A stretch of DNA of 64,000 bases from Leadbetterella sp040829825 (GTDB lineage: Bacteria > Bacteroidota > Bacteroidia > Cytophagales > Spirosomataceae): the NCBI RefSeq assembly GCF_040829825.1, contig NZ_JBFOLH010000002.1; one strand, 5' to 3'. The position numbers were made by a program, and so were the translations under genes. This document shows positions 1-9,323 of the stretch, in pieces; the stretch's first letter is position 1, and each line of letters opens with the position of its first letter. Under the pieces are notes generated by a model that was given only the letters and a program-made list of their open reading frames with translations, was not told the origin of the DNA and searched no databases.

Positions 1-2086
1 GGGCAAGGAAAAGATCCTGGAAGACCTGGTTTACCGGATCCGCAAATTCAGGCCCGATGTGATGATCAACCGTTTCCCTCCCGATGCGCGCGCCGGGCAC
101 GGGCACCATTCGGCTTCTGCGGTGCTGTCGAAAGAAGCCTTTGATGCAGCCGGAGACCCGAAACGTTTCCCGGAACAACTGAAAGAAGTAGAAGTATGGC
201 AGCCCAAAAGGCTGGTCTGGAATACCTTTGGCAGCGGGTTTACCAATACCATTCCCGAAGGCAGCAGCTATGTGGAGATCCCGCTGGGCGAGTTTAATCC
301 CATTTTGGGAGAAGCGTATACCGAAATTGCCGCCCGTGCCCGCAGCAAGCACCGGAGCCAGGGCTTCGGGAGCGCTCCTACCCGGAGTGAGCGCTCGGAT
401 TACCTGGTGCATGTTAAGGGTGAACCGGCTGAAAAAGATATTTTTGACGGGATCGACCTTTCCTGGAGAAGGGTAGACGGCGGACAGAAAATAGCCCTGC
501 TCCTGGAGCAGGTAATTCAGCAATACGATTTCCGGAAGCCTTCCGCCTCCGTGCCTGACCTGGTGAAGATTTACGGTTTCATTGCGTCTTTGCCCGAATC
601 GGTTTATAAATATGAAAAGCTTGACGAATGCCGGGAGCTGATTTTTGCCTGTGCAGGCATTTACCTGGAAGTGAACGCCGCTTCCAACAGCATCTCGCCG
701 GGCCAGACCCTGAAGCTGTTCTCGGCAGCCGTGAACCGTTCTGACCTGCCCGTAGAGCTGAAAGAGCTGAAGATCAGCGGCGCGGTAACAAAAGACACGC
801 TTGTTGCTACCCGGCTGACCAATAACCGGAATACCGAAATGGTTTTTGATGTGACTATTCCTGCTGACGCCGAAATCACCCAGCCCTACTGGCTGAAAGA
901 AAGCAAGGAGGTGGGGAAATACCGGGTGTCGGATGAGAAATTCCGCAACCAGCCCATGGCTCCTGATGCCCTCTGGGCCGAATATACGGTCAGCATTCTC
1001 GGGGAACCCATTGTGTACCGGCACCCGGTCAAATACAAATATACCGAGCCGTCGCGCGGGGAGATTTACAAATATGTGGAGATCCGGCCCGAAATTATGC
1101 TGAACTTTGAGCAGAATGTTTTCATTTTCACCGGCGGACAAAGCAAGACGGTCGGGGTAGTGGCCAAAAACAACCTGGCCTCCAATAAAGCCACGGTATC
1201 GTTGAAGCTGCCGGCCGGCTGGACCTGCTCACCGGCATCGGTCGACGTGGAATTCTCGGAAAAAGACCAGGAGAAACCCGTTTATTTTACGGTTACACCG
1301 GGCAAGAGCACACCGGAGGCCGTGATCGGGGCAGTAGCCGTTAATGCCCGCGGCACCTACAACCACGCCTGGAAGCACATTGCCTACGAGCATATTCCCG
1401 AGCTGAACGTTTTTCCGAAAGCTGCGGCCAAAGCCATTAACCTCGATGTAAAAATTGCAGGGAAGAAGGTAGGCTATATTATGGGTGCGGGTGATGAGGT
1501 GGCGCAGTCGCTGATGCAGATCGGGTACGAGGTGACCTTCCTGGATGAAAACAGCATAAAAGGCGACCTGAGCCGGCTGGATGCCATTATTATCGGGGTC
1601 AGGGCCTACAACACCAAAGACTGGCTGACCAACTCCCAGAAGCTGCTGCTGGAGTACGTGAAAAACGGAGGGAACCTGCTGGTACAATACCAGACCCAGG
1701 CGTATTACGGCCGGATCAAGACCAATGAGCTCGGGCCGTACCCCATGACCATAGGGCGGGGGCGTGTGACAGAAGAAGACGCAGCTGTGCGCTTTGTGAA
1801 CCCCGCTGACCCGGTACTGAACTACCCCAACCGCATCACTGCCCGCGATTTTGAAGGCTGGGTGCAGGAAAGAGGCCTTTATTTTGCCCAGGAGTGGTCA
1901 GACAAATACACCACTGTATTGGCCATGAAAGACCAGGGAGAAACCGAACAGGAAGGCTCCCTGCTCTATACGCACTACGGAAAAGGCAATTTTGTATTTA
2001 CCGGTTTGTCACTCTTCCGCCAGCTTCCCGCCGGCGTACCGGGAGCCTATCGGCTGATCGCTAACCTGATCTCTGTGAAGAAATGA
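1..2086 (+). CDS. PIG-L family deacetylase with C-terminal ThuA/GATase-like domain (5' end cut off)
   Basis: The frame is open from base 2, so the true start lies before the window. The first visible residues hold the second half of a PIG-L (LmbE) N-deacetylase domain, with the metal-site segment GHGHHSASAV; the upstream PHPDD motif is outside. A long middle region with beta-sandwich character follows. The last ~230 residues (from about GKKVGYIMGAGDEV) look like a GATase-1/ThuA-type fold ending in YTHYGKGNFVFTGLSLFRQL. This architecture is common in Bacteroidetes proteins of ~800 residues. The family removes N-acetyl groups from GlcNAc-type sugars; the substrate here is unknown. The stop overlaps the next start (ATGA), which indicates translational coupling. 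Confidence 0.85.
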   Translation, partial: GKEKILEDLVYRIRKFRPDVMINRFPPDARAGHGHHSASAVLSKEAFDAAGDPKRFPEQLKEVEVWQPKRLVWNTFGSGFTNTIPEGSSYVEIPLGEFNPILGEAYTEIAARARSKHRSQGFGSAPTRSERSDYLVHVKGEPAEKDIFDGIDLSWRRVDGGQKIALLLEQVIQQYDFRKPSASVPDLVKIYGFIASLPESVYKYEKLDECRELIFACAGIYLEVNAASNSISPGQTLKLFSAAVNRSDLPVELKELKISGAVTKDTLVATRLTNNRNTEMVFDVTIPADAEITQPYWLKESKEVGKYRVSDEKFRNQPMAPDALWAEYTVSILGEPIVYRHPVKYKYTEPSRGEIYKYVEIRPEIMLNFEQNVFIFTGGQSKTVGVVAKNNLASNKATVSLKLPAGWTCSPASVDVEFSEKDQEKPVYFTVTPGKSTPEAVIGAVAVNARGTYNHAWKHIAYEHIPELNVFPKAAAKAINLDVKIAGKKVGYIMGAGDEVAQSLMQIGYEVTFLDENSIKGDLSRLDAIIIGVRAYNTKDWLTNSQKLLLEYVKNGGNLLVQYQTQAYYGRIKTNELGPYPMTIGRGRVTEEDAAVRFVNPADPVLNYPNRITARDFEGWVQERGLYFAQEWSDKYTTVLAMKDQGETEQEGSLLYTHYGKGNFVFTGLSLFRQLPAGVPGAYRLIANLISVKK

Positions 2087-3039
2087 ATTTCAGCAGGGAA
2101 TTTACCCGGGTAGAATACCTGTTCCTGATCAGCTTCCTGCTGATCTACCTGTTTTACTTCTACCGGGTATTTTCAGCGGCCCGTAAGCTGAAAACATCTG
2201 CCATGTCAGCCGTATTCAAGTTCCTGGTGCGGTCTATATACCTGGGGCTGATGTCTATCGCCATGCTCGGGCCTAACTTCGGCGTGACAGAAACGGAGGC
2301 AAGGGCTTCGGGCCGGGATATTTTCGTGGCTTTTGACCTTTCTGAATCCATGAATGCCACCGATGTGGAGCCTTCGCGCATAGACAAAGCCAAAAGTGAG
2401 ATGCTTGCCCTGACCGACCGCTTTAAATCAGACCGGATAGGAGTGATGGTCTTTCATTCGGAAGCCTATGTGCTGACCCCGCTGACGTTTGACCAGGAAA
2501 ACATCCGCAACTCTTTGCGCTCCCTGCGTACCTCCCTGCTGGGCCGTGGTTCTACCGATTTCAACCCGGTGCTGGCCCTGCTTCATGAAAAGTTGGGTAC
2601 GGGAACGCAGAATCGCGGTAAAGTAGGCGTTATCATTACAGACGGGGAGGCGCATTACCCGCTTGACCCGGCCATAGCCCGGCGACTGAAAGAAGATAAC
2701 ATCCGGCTCTTTTTTGTAGGAGTGGGCACCCTGGGAGGCAGCAGGATACCCGCTACATACGGTTTTAAAGAAGATGAAGCAGGCAAAGAGGTCATCTCCA
2801 GCCTGGAAATCGATAAAATAAGTGAATTTGCCCGGGCGGGCGGCGGCGAATATTTTATTCTTAACAACCTGCAGAATGACCTCCCTGCGCTGGCCGATAA
2901 GATAGCCCTGGTGGTGAGCCCGGCAGATGATGTAAACCGGCAGAGCGTTACCTATAATAAATATATATTTTTCCTGTTCCTGGCGTTGATATTTGTAGGG
3001 GTAGATTTCCTGATCACCATTAAAGTATTGAAGATATAA
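2083..3039 (+). CDS. VWA domain membrane protein, BatA/BatB-like
   Basis: This is a 318-residue inner-membrane protein with hydrophobic segments near residues 12-30 and 48-64 and a C-terminal segment near 292-312. A von Willebrand A domain lies between them. The MIDAS motif DLSES is at residues 85-89, with GRGSTD and ITDGE further on. This layout matches Bat (aerotolerance) proteins of Bacteroidetes. The start overlaps the upstream stop by 4 bp, and a TPR gene follows without a gap, as batB-batC do. The exact function is inferred, not shown. Confidence 0.8.
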   Translation: MNFSREFTRVEYLFLISFLLIYLFYFYRVFSAARKLKTSAMSAVFKFLVRSIYLGLMSIAMLGPNFGVTETEARASGRDIFVAFDLSESMNATDVEPSRIDKAKSEMLALTDRFKSDRIGVMVFHSEAYVLTPLTFDQENIRNSLRSLRTSLLGRGSTDFNPVLALLHEKLGTGTQNRGKVGVIITDGEAHYPLDPAIARRLKEDNIRLFFVGVGTLGGSRIPATYGFKEDEAGKEVISSLEIDKISEFARAGGGEYFILNNLQNDLPALADKIALVVSPADDVNRQSVTYNKYIFFLFLALIFVGVDFLITIKVLKI

Positions 3040-3675
3040 GTGCATTTTTTTATTTATTATATCATCTTTTTCCTTCTCAATCCGCGGTTCTATACCAATA
3101 TTGAGCAGAAAAACCAGTACATTGATGACTTTAACCAGAAAATGGCCAGCCACGATTATAAAGGCGCCATCACCGTTTTTGAGCGGCTGGAAGAGGTTCA
3201 CCGGGTGATCGATATTCACCTGCGGCTGGATGCTGCCCATGCCTATTTTGCCATGGGCGATACTTCGGCCGCGCGCATCAACTACGAATTCTCGCGCGAT
3301 ATCAGCGATCCGGGCCAGTCGTCAGTATCCCGTAACCAGCTGGGCATACTGGCCCTGATGCGCAAAGACACGTCGGCCGCCCTCGATTTTTTCCGCTCGG
3401 CGATTGAAAAAAATAACGGCCTGCAGGAGGCCCGTTTCAATTACGAGCTGATTTCGCGGCTTTACCACCGCAAGGCCCCGCCCGTACCCCTGGAAGAAGA
3501 AAAAAATACCCGGGTAGTTACCTCTGACGAGCGGGAAGAAGAGCTGGAACATTACGTTTCCGAGAATATTTCGCGGGAGCGGGCCCTCCAGCTGCTCGAT
3601 AACCTCCGGATCTCTGAAAACAAAGGCGTGATTCCCGGTAAAAATAGTCATCAGAAAATAGAAAAAGATTGGTAA
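3040..3675 (+). CDS. TPR-containing protein, BatC-like
   Basis: A GTG start follows the VWA stop directly. The 211-residue product has a hydrophobic N-terminal segment (FIYYIIFFLL) that may be an anchor or signal. Two to three TPR-like helical pairs follow (for example around AHAYFAMGDTSAARINYEF and ALDFFRSAIEKNNGLQEARF). The C-terminal half is charged. The pairing with a VWA protein resembles BatB-BatC. The stop codon TAA overlaps the -7 promoter element of purC. Confidence 0.7.
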   Translation: MHFFIYYIIFFLLNPRFYTNIEQKNQYIDDFNQKMASHDYKGAITVFERLEEVHRVIDIHLRLDAAHAYFAMGDTSAARINYEFSRDISDPGQSSVSRNQLGILALMRKDTSAALDFFRSAIEKNNGLQEARFNYELISRLYHRKAPPVPLEEEKNTRVVTSDEREEELEHYVSENISRERALQLLDNLRISENKGVIPGKNSHQKIEKDW

Positions 3676-3680
3676 TTTTG
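3673..3680 (+). promoter_or_regulatory. Putative -7 element for purC
   Basis: TAATTTTG matches the Bacteroidetes -7 consensus TAnnTTTG and lies 42 bp before purC. It overlaps the stop codon of the preceding gene. No good -33 TTTG is seen at the expected distance. Confidence 0.45.
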
Positions 3681-3722
3681 TAGTTTGCAAACATCGCGGG
3701 ATTTTAGTCTTTCTGAATTATC

Positions 3723-4664
3723 ATGAATACCATTAACGAAACCGATTTTCATTTTAAGAATCAAACTTCATTTTACAGGGGCAAAGTAAGAGACGTGTAC
3801 GGGCTGGGCAAATATGTGCTGATGGTGGCCACTGACCGTATTTCTGCCTTTGATGTGGTTTTACCCCGCGCCATTCCCTATAAAGGGCAGGTACTGAACC
3901 AGATAGCCGCCCGTAACCTGGAAGCCACCCGTGACATCGTGCCTAACTGGCTGATTGCCGTACCCGATCCGAATGCGGCATTGGGAATCAAATGCGAGAC
4001 GTTCCCTGTAGAAATGGTAGTACGCGGCTACCTGGCCGGGCATGCCTGGCGCGAGTACCGGGAAGGCAAACGCAAAGTATGCGGCGTTTCGCTGCCTGAG
4101 GGCCTGAAAGAAAACGACCGCCTGCCGGCACCGATCATTACCCCTACCACCAAGGCGCACGAAGGCCATGACGAGGATATCTCGCGCGAGGAGATTATCA
4201 GCAGTGGCCTGGTGGCGGAAGACCGCTACCTGCAGCTGGAAAAATATGCCCTGGCTCTTTTCGAGAAAGGAACGCAGATGGCCCGCGAGAACGGGCTTAT
4301 CCTGGTAGACACCAAATACGAATTCGGCCATGTGGGCGATACCATCTACCTGATTGATGAAATTCATACGCCCGACTCTTCGCGCTATTTTTACCTGGAT
4401 AAATACAATGAGAACCAGGCCGCCGGACTGCCGCAAAAGCAGCTGTCAAAAGAATTTGTGCGGGAATGGCTCATTGCAAACGGGTTCCAGGGAAAAGAAG
4501 GGCAGCAGGTTCCGGAAATGACCGATGAAAAAACCGAAGAGATCTCCAACCGCTATATTGAGCTGTACGAGAAATTCACCGGGGAGAAATTTAAAAAGAG
4601 ACCTGCCGAGAACATCCTTAAACGGGTGCAGGAAAACGTGGAGCGGTTTCTGAAAAAACTCTGA
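3723..4664 (+). CDS. purC: Phosphoribosylaminoimidazole-succinocarboxamide synthase (SAICAR synthase)
   Basis: The 313-residue product matches the longer PurC form. Recognisable segments are FYRGKVRDVY (N-terminal ATP-binding part), TDRISAFDVV, VEMVVRGYLAGHAWREY, TPTTKAHEGHDEDIS and LILVDTKYEFG. It condenses CAIR with aspartate using ATP in purine synthesis in the cytoplasm. It starts a run of five closely spaced genes that ends at the terminator at 8284. Its promoter candidate is at 3673. Confidence 0.96.
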   Translation: MNTINETDFHFKNQTSFYRGKVRDVYGLGKYVLMVATDRISAFDVVLPRAIPYKGQVLNQIAARNLEATRDIVPNWLIAVPDPNAALGIKCETFPVEMVVRGYLAGHAWREYREGKRKVCGVSLPEGLKENDRLPAPIITPTTKAHEGHDEDISREEIISSGLVAEDRYLQLEKYALALFEKGTQMARENGLILVDTKYEFGHVGDTIYLIDEIHTPDSSRYFYLDKYNENQAAGLPQKQLSKEFVREWLIANGFQGKEGQQVPEMTDEKTEEISNRYIELYEKFTGEKFKKRPAENILKRVQENVERFLKKL

Positions 4665-4685
4665 TATACTTCAACTCAATACATA

Positions 4686-5891
4686 ATGGAAATTCTGAAA
4701 AGCGAAAGGCTCTCTAACCTTTCTTACGCCATCCGGGGGCCTATCTTCGATAAGGCGCTGGAGCTGGAAAAAGAAGGCCACTCCGTGCTGAAACTCAACA
4801 TCGGAAACCCCGCACCTTTCGGGTTTGACGTACCCGAAGGCATACGGGAAGCCCTGAAAGAGCACCTGAAGCAGGCCGAAGGCTACTCGCATCACCTGGG
4901 GGTAATGGAAGTGCGGGAAACCATCTGCAACTACTACCTGCAACACGGTTTTACCGGCATAAAGCCCGAAGAGATATTTGTAGGAAACGGTGTCAGTGAG
5001 CTCATTATCATGTGTATGCAGGCCCTGCTGAACCCCGGTGATGAAGTGCTGGTACCGGCACCGGATTATCCCCTGTGGACAGCCGCCGTAGGCTTTGGCG
5101 GAGGTACGGCCGTACACTACGTCTGCAACGAGGCCGACGAATGGAACCCCGATGTGGAAGACATGGAACGGAAGATCACCCCGCGCACCAAAGCCTTGGT
5201 GATCATTAACCCGAATAACCCTACGGGAGCGGTGTACAAAAAAGAAGTGCTGGAAAAGATCGTGGCCCTGGCCGAAAAGCATAACCTTATGCTCTTTTCC
5301 GATGAGATTTACGATAAGATACTCTACGACGGGCTGGAGCATATCCCCATTGCTACGCTGTCAGATAATGTTCATTTTATGACCTTCGGAGGGCTGTCGA
5401 AGAATTATTTTGCCTGCGGCTTCAGGGGCGGATGGGTCATCCCTTCCGGTCGGAAATCGAAGTCGTTCCTGGAAGGACTGAACCTGCTGGCTTCCATGCG
5501 TCTCTGTGCAAACGTGCCCACACAGTACACCATTGCGGCGGCATTGAAAGACGATACGGTGATCCGCGGAATGATAGCCGGAGGCGGGCGACTGTACGAA
5601 CAGCGCAACCTCATCTATGAGAAGATGTCGGCCATTGACGGGGTAACCTGTGTGAAGCCCAAAGGTTCGCTGTACATGTTTCCCGGCATAGACCTGAGCC
5701 GCTTTAACCTGGAAGACGACGTGGCCTTTACCTATGGCCTGCTTACGGAGCAAAAAGTGCTGGTAGTAGCCGGAACCGGCTTTAACTTTATTGATAAAGG
5801 GCATTTCCGGATTGTTTTCCTGCCCGATTACGCTACTTTATCCGATGCGGCAGACCGCATTGCCGAATTCCTGGATAGCCGGCGGAAGTGA
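4686..5891 (+). CDS. alaA: Alanine-type pyridoxal-phosphate aminotransferase
   Basis: The 401-residue class I aminotransferase aligns along its length with E. coli AlaA as I remember it: KLNIGNPAPFGFD, VGNGVSELI, PAPDYPLWTAAV, INPNNPTGAVY, SDEIYDKILYD and GGRLYEQRN. The PLP lysine lies in GGLSKNYFACGFRGGW. It should interconvert glutamate/pyruvate and 2-oxoglutarate/alanine. It starts 21 bp after purC in the same probable operon. Confidence 0.9.
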   Translation: MEILKSERLSNLSYAIRGPIFDKALELEKEGHSVLKLNIGNPAPFGFDVPEGIREALKEHLKQAEGYSHHLGVMEVRETICNYYLQHGFTGIKPEEIFVGNGVSELIIMCMQALLNPGDEVLVPAPDYPLWTAAVGFGGGTAVHYVCNEADEWNPDVEDMERKITPRTKALVIINPNNPTGAVYKKEVLEKIVALAEKHNLMLFSDEIYDKILYDGLEHIPIATLSDNVHFMTFGGLSKNYFACGFRGGWVIPSGRKSKSFLEGLNLLASMRLCANVPTQYTIAAALKDDTVIRGMIAGGGRLYEQRNLIYEKMSAIDGVTCVKPKGSLYMFPGIDLSRFNLEDDVAFTYGLLTEQKVLVVAGTGFNFIDKGHFRIVFLPDYATLSDAADRIAEFLDSRRK

Positions 5892-5930
5892 GCAACAGCC
5901 CCCGGGAGGACCGTTAAATGAACATACATT

Positions 5931-6410
5931 ATGGACACCGTATTACTGATCGCCGGAATTCTCTGCCTTTTTGCCGGCTTGGCCGGGGCGGTGCTGCCCA
6001 CGCCCGGGCCACCGCTGAGCTTTGCCGGCATGATAGCCGTGCACTATTCCCGGTTTGCTGATTTCAGCCAGAATACCCTTATCGTGTTGGGTGTGCTGAC
6101 GGCCCTGGTAACGGTGCTCGACTACTACGTGCCCGTCTGGGGAACCAAAAAATTCGGCGGCTCAAAATGGGGGATGTACGGCTCGGGTGCAGGCCTGGTA
6201 GCCGGTTTCTTTCTGGGGCCTTTCGGCCTGTTTATCGGTCCTTTTGCCGGGGCTTTCCTCGGAGAATTCCTCCACGATCAGAACACCCCGCGGGCCTTTA
6301 AAGCGGCTGTGGGAAGCTTCGCCGGCCTTATGGCAGGCATCGTGGTGAAAGTGCTCCTCTGCCTGGTCATGCTGGTGGTGACGGGCATAGAGATATTTCG
6401 GAATATTTAA
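5931..6410 (+). CDS. DUF456 family membrane protein
   Basis: The 159-residue protein is almost entirely hydrophobic and glycine-rich, with about four membrane segments: residues ~3-24, 40-62, ~80-112 and 128-155. The early GLAGAVLPTPGPPLSF and later GSGAGLVAGFFLGPFGLFIG stretches are typical of DUF456. The function is unknown. It lies between alaA and nif3 in the purC operon, 11 bp before the next start. Confidence 0.85.
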   Translation: MDTVLLIAGILCLFAGLAGAVLPTPGPPLSFAGMIAVHYSRFADFSQNTLIVLGVLTALVTVLDYYVPVWGTKKFGGSKWGMYGSGAGLVAGFFLGPFGLFIGPFAGAFLGEFLHDQNTPRAFKAAVGSFAGLMAGIVVKVLLCLVMLVVTGIEIFRNI

Positions 6411-6421
6411 TTGCAACAGGA

Positions 6422-7519
6422 ATGAAGATCAGGGAATTGACCGCCATGCTCGAACAGCTGGCTCCCTTGCAGCTCCAGGAAGACTACGATAACTCGGGTC
6501 TGCTGATAGGAGACCCGGAGAGCGAGATCAGGGGGGTGCTGGTGAGCCTCGATGTTACGGAAGATGTGGTGCAGGAAGCCGTGCAGAAAGGGTGCAACCT
6601 GGTGGTAGCGCACCATCCGCTTATATTCAGGGGGCTGAAACGGCTCACGGGTGCTGATTATGTGGAGCGGACGGCCATTGCAGCCATTAAAAATAACGTG
6701 GCGGTGTATGCCATTCATACCAACCTCGATAACGTGGTGAACGGTGTAAACTACCGCATTGCCGAAAGGCTGGGCCTTACCGGTGTGAGCATCCTGAGAA
6801 AGAAGAAAAATACGCTGCTTAAGCTGACGGTCTTTGTGCCCGAAGGCGAAGCCACCGCCTGTGTGCTGGCGGCTCTGCATAAGGCAGGGGCGGGAGCCAT
6901 CGGCAATTATTCGGATTGCAGCTTCCGTACCACGGGCACGGGCAGCTTCCGGCCCGAAGAGGCCGCTAACCCGGCTATCGGCAAAAGAGGTGTGCTGGAA
7001 GAGGTGGAAGAAAACCGGGTGGAGGTCATCCTGCCCGCTTACCGGAAAAGCCAGGTGCTCGGCGCCATGCTGGCCGCACATCCCTACGAAGAGGTGGCGT
7101 ACTACCTGCAGACCCTTGAAAATGCCAATCAGGAGGCAGGTTCGGGCGTCATAGGCCGGCTACCTGCGGCCATGCCGCCGGAAGAATTCCTGGCTTACCT
7201 GAAAGAGCGCATGAACCTGCAGGTGATCCGGTATACCCCGGTGAGCACCCCGATCCGGAAAATTGCGGTTTGCGGAGGCTCGGGAAGCTTCCTGCTGGGC
7301 GATGCCCTGGCAGCAGGAGCTGATGCGTTTATTACCGCCGATTACAAATACCACGAGTTTTTCGGGGCAGAGGGCAGAATCCTGATTGCAGATATCGGAC
7401 ATTTTGAAAGTGAAGTATTTACAAAAGATCTGCTGGTAGAAATTATATCAAAAAAAATTACTACTTTTGCAACCTGTTTGTCGGAAGTGAATACCAATCC
7501 GGTGAATTATTATTACTAA
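6422..7519 (+). CDS. Nif3-like dinuclear metal centre protein (DUF34/NIF3)
   Basis: The 365-residue protein is the long form of the family, with an inserted PII/CutA-like domain at about residues 125-235. Metal ligands are visible: HH at residues 64-65 (VVAHHPLIF), D103 in IHTNLDNV, and H and E in IADIGHFESE near the C terminus. The family forms hexamers. A GTP cyclohydrolase role is often assigned automatically but is not secure. It is in the purC operon, 19 bp before the zinc-ribbon gene; nif3 next to a C4 zinc-ribbon gene is a frequent pairing. Confidence 0.92.
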   Translation: MKIRELTAMLEQLAPLQLQEDYDNSGLLIGDPESEIRGVLVSLDVTEDVVQEAVQKGCNLVVAHHPLIFRGLKRLTGADYVERTAIAAIKNNVAVYAIHTNLDNVVNGVNYRIAERLGLTGVSILRKKKNTLLKLTVFVPEGEATACVLAALHKAGAGAIGNYSDCSFRTTGTGSFRPEEAANPAIGKRGVLEEVEENRVEVILPAYRKSQVLGAMLAAHPYEEVAYYLQTLENANQEAGSGVIGRLPAAMPPEEFLAYLKERMNLQVIRYTPVSTPIRKIAVCGGSGSFLLGDALAAGADAFITADYKYHEFFGAEGRILIADIGHFESEVFTKDLLVEIISKKITTFATCLSEVNTNPVNYYY

Positions 7520-7538
7520 AAAGTGGTTATAATACTAT

Positions 7539-8285
7539 ATGGAAATTACAATTGCAGATAAACTGGTAAGTTTGTTAGAACTCCAGGAGATAGATTCCCG
7601 GTTAGATCAGCTGAAAAAGCTTCGCGGAGACCTTCCGGAAGAAGTGAAAGACCTGGAAGATGAGGTGATTGGCTTTGAAACCCGGGTGAAAAAGTACGAG
7701 GCGGAGATAGAAGGCTACAGAACGGAGATCGAAAACCACATTGAGAATAAAAGAGAAGCAGACAAGCTGATCCTGAAATACAAGGACCAGCAGATGAATG
7801 TCCGGAACAACCGGGAATTCGATGCCATTTCTAAAGAGCTGGAACTACAGGAGCTGGAAATTCAGCTTTCCGATAAAAGGATCCGGGAAGCAGAATTCAG
7901 GATTGCCCAGAAGCTGGCGGATATTGAGCAGACAAACGAAATGAAAGCAAAGCGTGTGGCTATCCTTGAACAGAAGCGCACCGAGCTGGAAAAGCTGATC
8001 AACGAAAGCCAGGAAGAAGAAGATAAACTGATCCGTCAATCGGAAAAGCAGGCTAAAAAAGTAGATGAGCGCCTGTTGAAGGCGTATCACCGGATCCGTT
8101 CGGGAGCTAAAAACGGTCTGGCCGTAGTAGCGGTAGACCGGGGTGCCTGCGGAGGCTGCTTTAACGTGGTACCGCCGCAACGGCAGGCCGATATCATGGA
8201 AAAACAAAAAATTATTATCTGTGAGCACTGCGGGCGTATCCTGGCAGATGCTGACATGATCAAAGTACACCGGAAGAAAAAATAA
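7539..8285 (+). CDS. Coiled-coil protein with C4-type zinc ribbon (DUF164/CdsZ-like)
   Basis: The 248-residue product has a long, highly charged coiled coil (residues ~10-190) followed by a zinc ribbon with two CxxC pairs, CGGCFN and CEHCGR. This is the arrangement of the zf-RING_7/DUF164 family. Members are thought to bind RNA or ribosomes, or act as scaffolds. It is the last gene of the operon that begins with purC; the terminator overlaps its stop codon. Confidence 0.88.
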   Translation: MEITIADKLVSLLELQEIDSRLDQLKKLRGDLPEEVKDLEDEVIGFETRVKKYEAEIEGYRTEIENHIENKREADKLILKYKDQQMNVRNNREFDAISKELELQELEIQLSDKRIREAEFRIAQKLADIEQTNEMKAKRVAILEQKRTELEKLINESQEEEDKLIRQSEKQAKKVDERLLKAYHRIRSGAKNGLAVVAVDRGACGGCFNVVPPQRQADIMEKQKIIICEHCGRILADADMIKVHRKKK

Positions 8286-8309
8286 GAGGTCTTTTGACCT
8301 CTTTTTTTT
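8284..8309 (+). terminator. Intrinsic terminator of the purC-zinc ribbon operon
   Basis: AAGAGGTC, a TTTT loop and GACCTCTT form a perfect stem followed by a run of T. The stem begins at the stop codon of the zinc-ribbon gene. Confidence 0.9.
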
Positions 8310-8390
8310 AGTTCCGGGTTGAGAGTTCCGAGTGGTGCTGACCGCCCCGGAATCTCGGAACCCGGAACTCTCAACCCGGAACTATTTACT
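8310..8390. repeat. Heptanucleotide-period repeat, inverted pair (GTTCCGG family)
   Basis: Left side: 7-bp units AGTTCCG, GGTTGAG, AGTTCCG, AGTGGTG from 8310. Right side, inverted: TCGGAAC, CCGGAAC, TCTCAAC, CCGGAAC, TATTTAC. Bases 8310-8330 and 8363-8383 are perfect 21-bp reverse complements. The element lies between the terminator and the ABC ATPase gene. Confidence 0.85.
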
Positions 8391-8393
8391 CTC

Positions 8394-9323
8394 ATGCTCC
8401 GTTCCCAGAAACTCACCTACTCCTACGGCGATACCTTTTCTTTGAAACCGGTTTCTCTCCGGCTGAACCACGGGGAGATTACGGGCATTATCGGGCATAG
8501 CGGCTCGGGCAAGTCCACCCTGCTGCACCTGCTGGCCGGATTGAAAGAACCGGCGTCAGGCCAGATCCTCCTTAACGGTGAGCCCATTCTTACCCCTTCG
8601 AAAAAGCTGGTGCCCGGTCATGAGAAGATCAAGCTGGTTACCCAGCAAAATACGCTGTTCCCGCATATCAACATTGCCGAAAACATTGCCTATGAGCTGC
8701 GTTATTATGAGAAAGGCTACCAGAAGACAAGGGTAAATGCCCTGGCACGGGCCTTAAATCTCCGGCCTTTGCTGGGTAAGCTGCCGCGGGAGCTTTCGGG
8801 CGGGGAGATTCAGCGGGTGATGATTGCCCGGGCGCTGGCCGACGAGCCCCTGGTGCTGCTGCTGGATGAGCCCATGGCTAACCTCGACAGGATCCATAAA
8901 AAGAAAATCATGCTCAGCCTGGCAGAAGTGGTCAGACAGGAGCAGATTGCCTGTGCCATGGTGACACACGATATTTATGATGCTTTTGGTATGGCCGGTC
9001 GCCTGGTGATCATGGATCGCGGCCGGATCCTGCAGAACGCCACCTCGGAAGACATATATTTCCGGCCCCGGAACCGCTACGTGGCCGAGCTCACCGGTGA
9101 AGTGAATGAATGGGAGGCCGGGCATTTTTTCAGACCGGAGGCCGTTGTTTTTTCACCGGAAGGCCCCTGGGAGGGAACCGTAAGGGCCGTAGTATTCCAG
9201 GGAAGCCATTACGATATCGTGCTGGACACCGCAAACGGCCCGGTCAGCGCACGCTCGGAAGAGCGGCTCGAAAACGGGAAGAGGTATACGTTCGGTATAC
9301 GCTCATTCATCCACTTTGATTAA
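8394..9323 (+). CDS. ABC transporter ATP-binding protein with TOBE-like C terminus
   Basis: An upstream ATG at 8319 in the same frame falls inside the repeat, so the ATG at 8394 is chosen, giving 309 residues. Walker A is GHSGSGKST, the Q-loop is TQQNTLFPH, the signature is LSGGEIQRV, Walker B is LVLLLDEP and the H-loop is VTHD. The C-terminal ~70 residues resemble a TOBE domain, so the class is like PotA/FbpC/CysA importers. No permease or binding protein is adjacent, so the substrate is unknown. The 3' end overlaps hpt by 21 bp on the other strand. Confidence 0.88.
   Translation: MLRSQKLTYSYGDTFSLKPVSLRLNHGEITGIIGHSGSGKSTLLHLLAGLKEPASGQILLNGEPILTPSKKLVPGHEKIKLVTQQNTLFPHINIAENIAYELRYYEKGYQKTRVNALARALNLRPLLGKLPRELSGGEIQRVMIARALADEPLVLLLDEPMANLDRIHKKKIMLSLAEVVRQEQIACAMVTHDIYDAFGMAGRLVIMDRGRILQNATSEDIYFRPRNRYVAELTGEVNEWEAGHFFRPEAVVFSPEGPWEGTVRAVVFQGSHYDIVLDTANGPVSARSEERLENGKRYTFGIRSFIHFD

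Noticed and set aside
8319..8393. N-terminal extension of the ABC ATPase from an ATG at 8319
   Set aside because: The extension lies entirely in the inverted repeat and is not ABC-domain sequence; ATG 8394 fits the family start.
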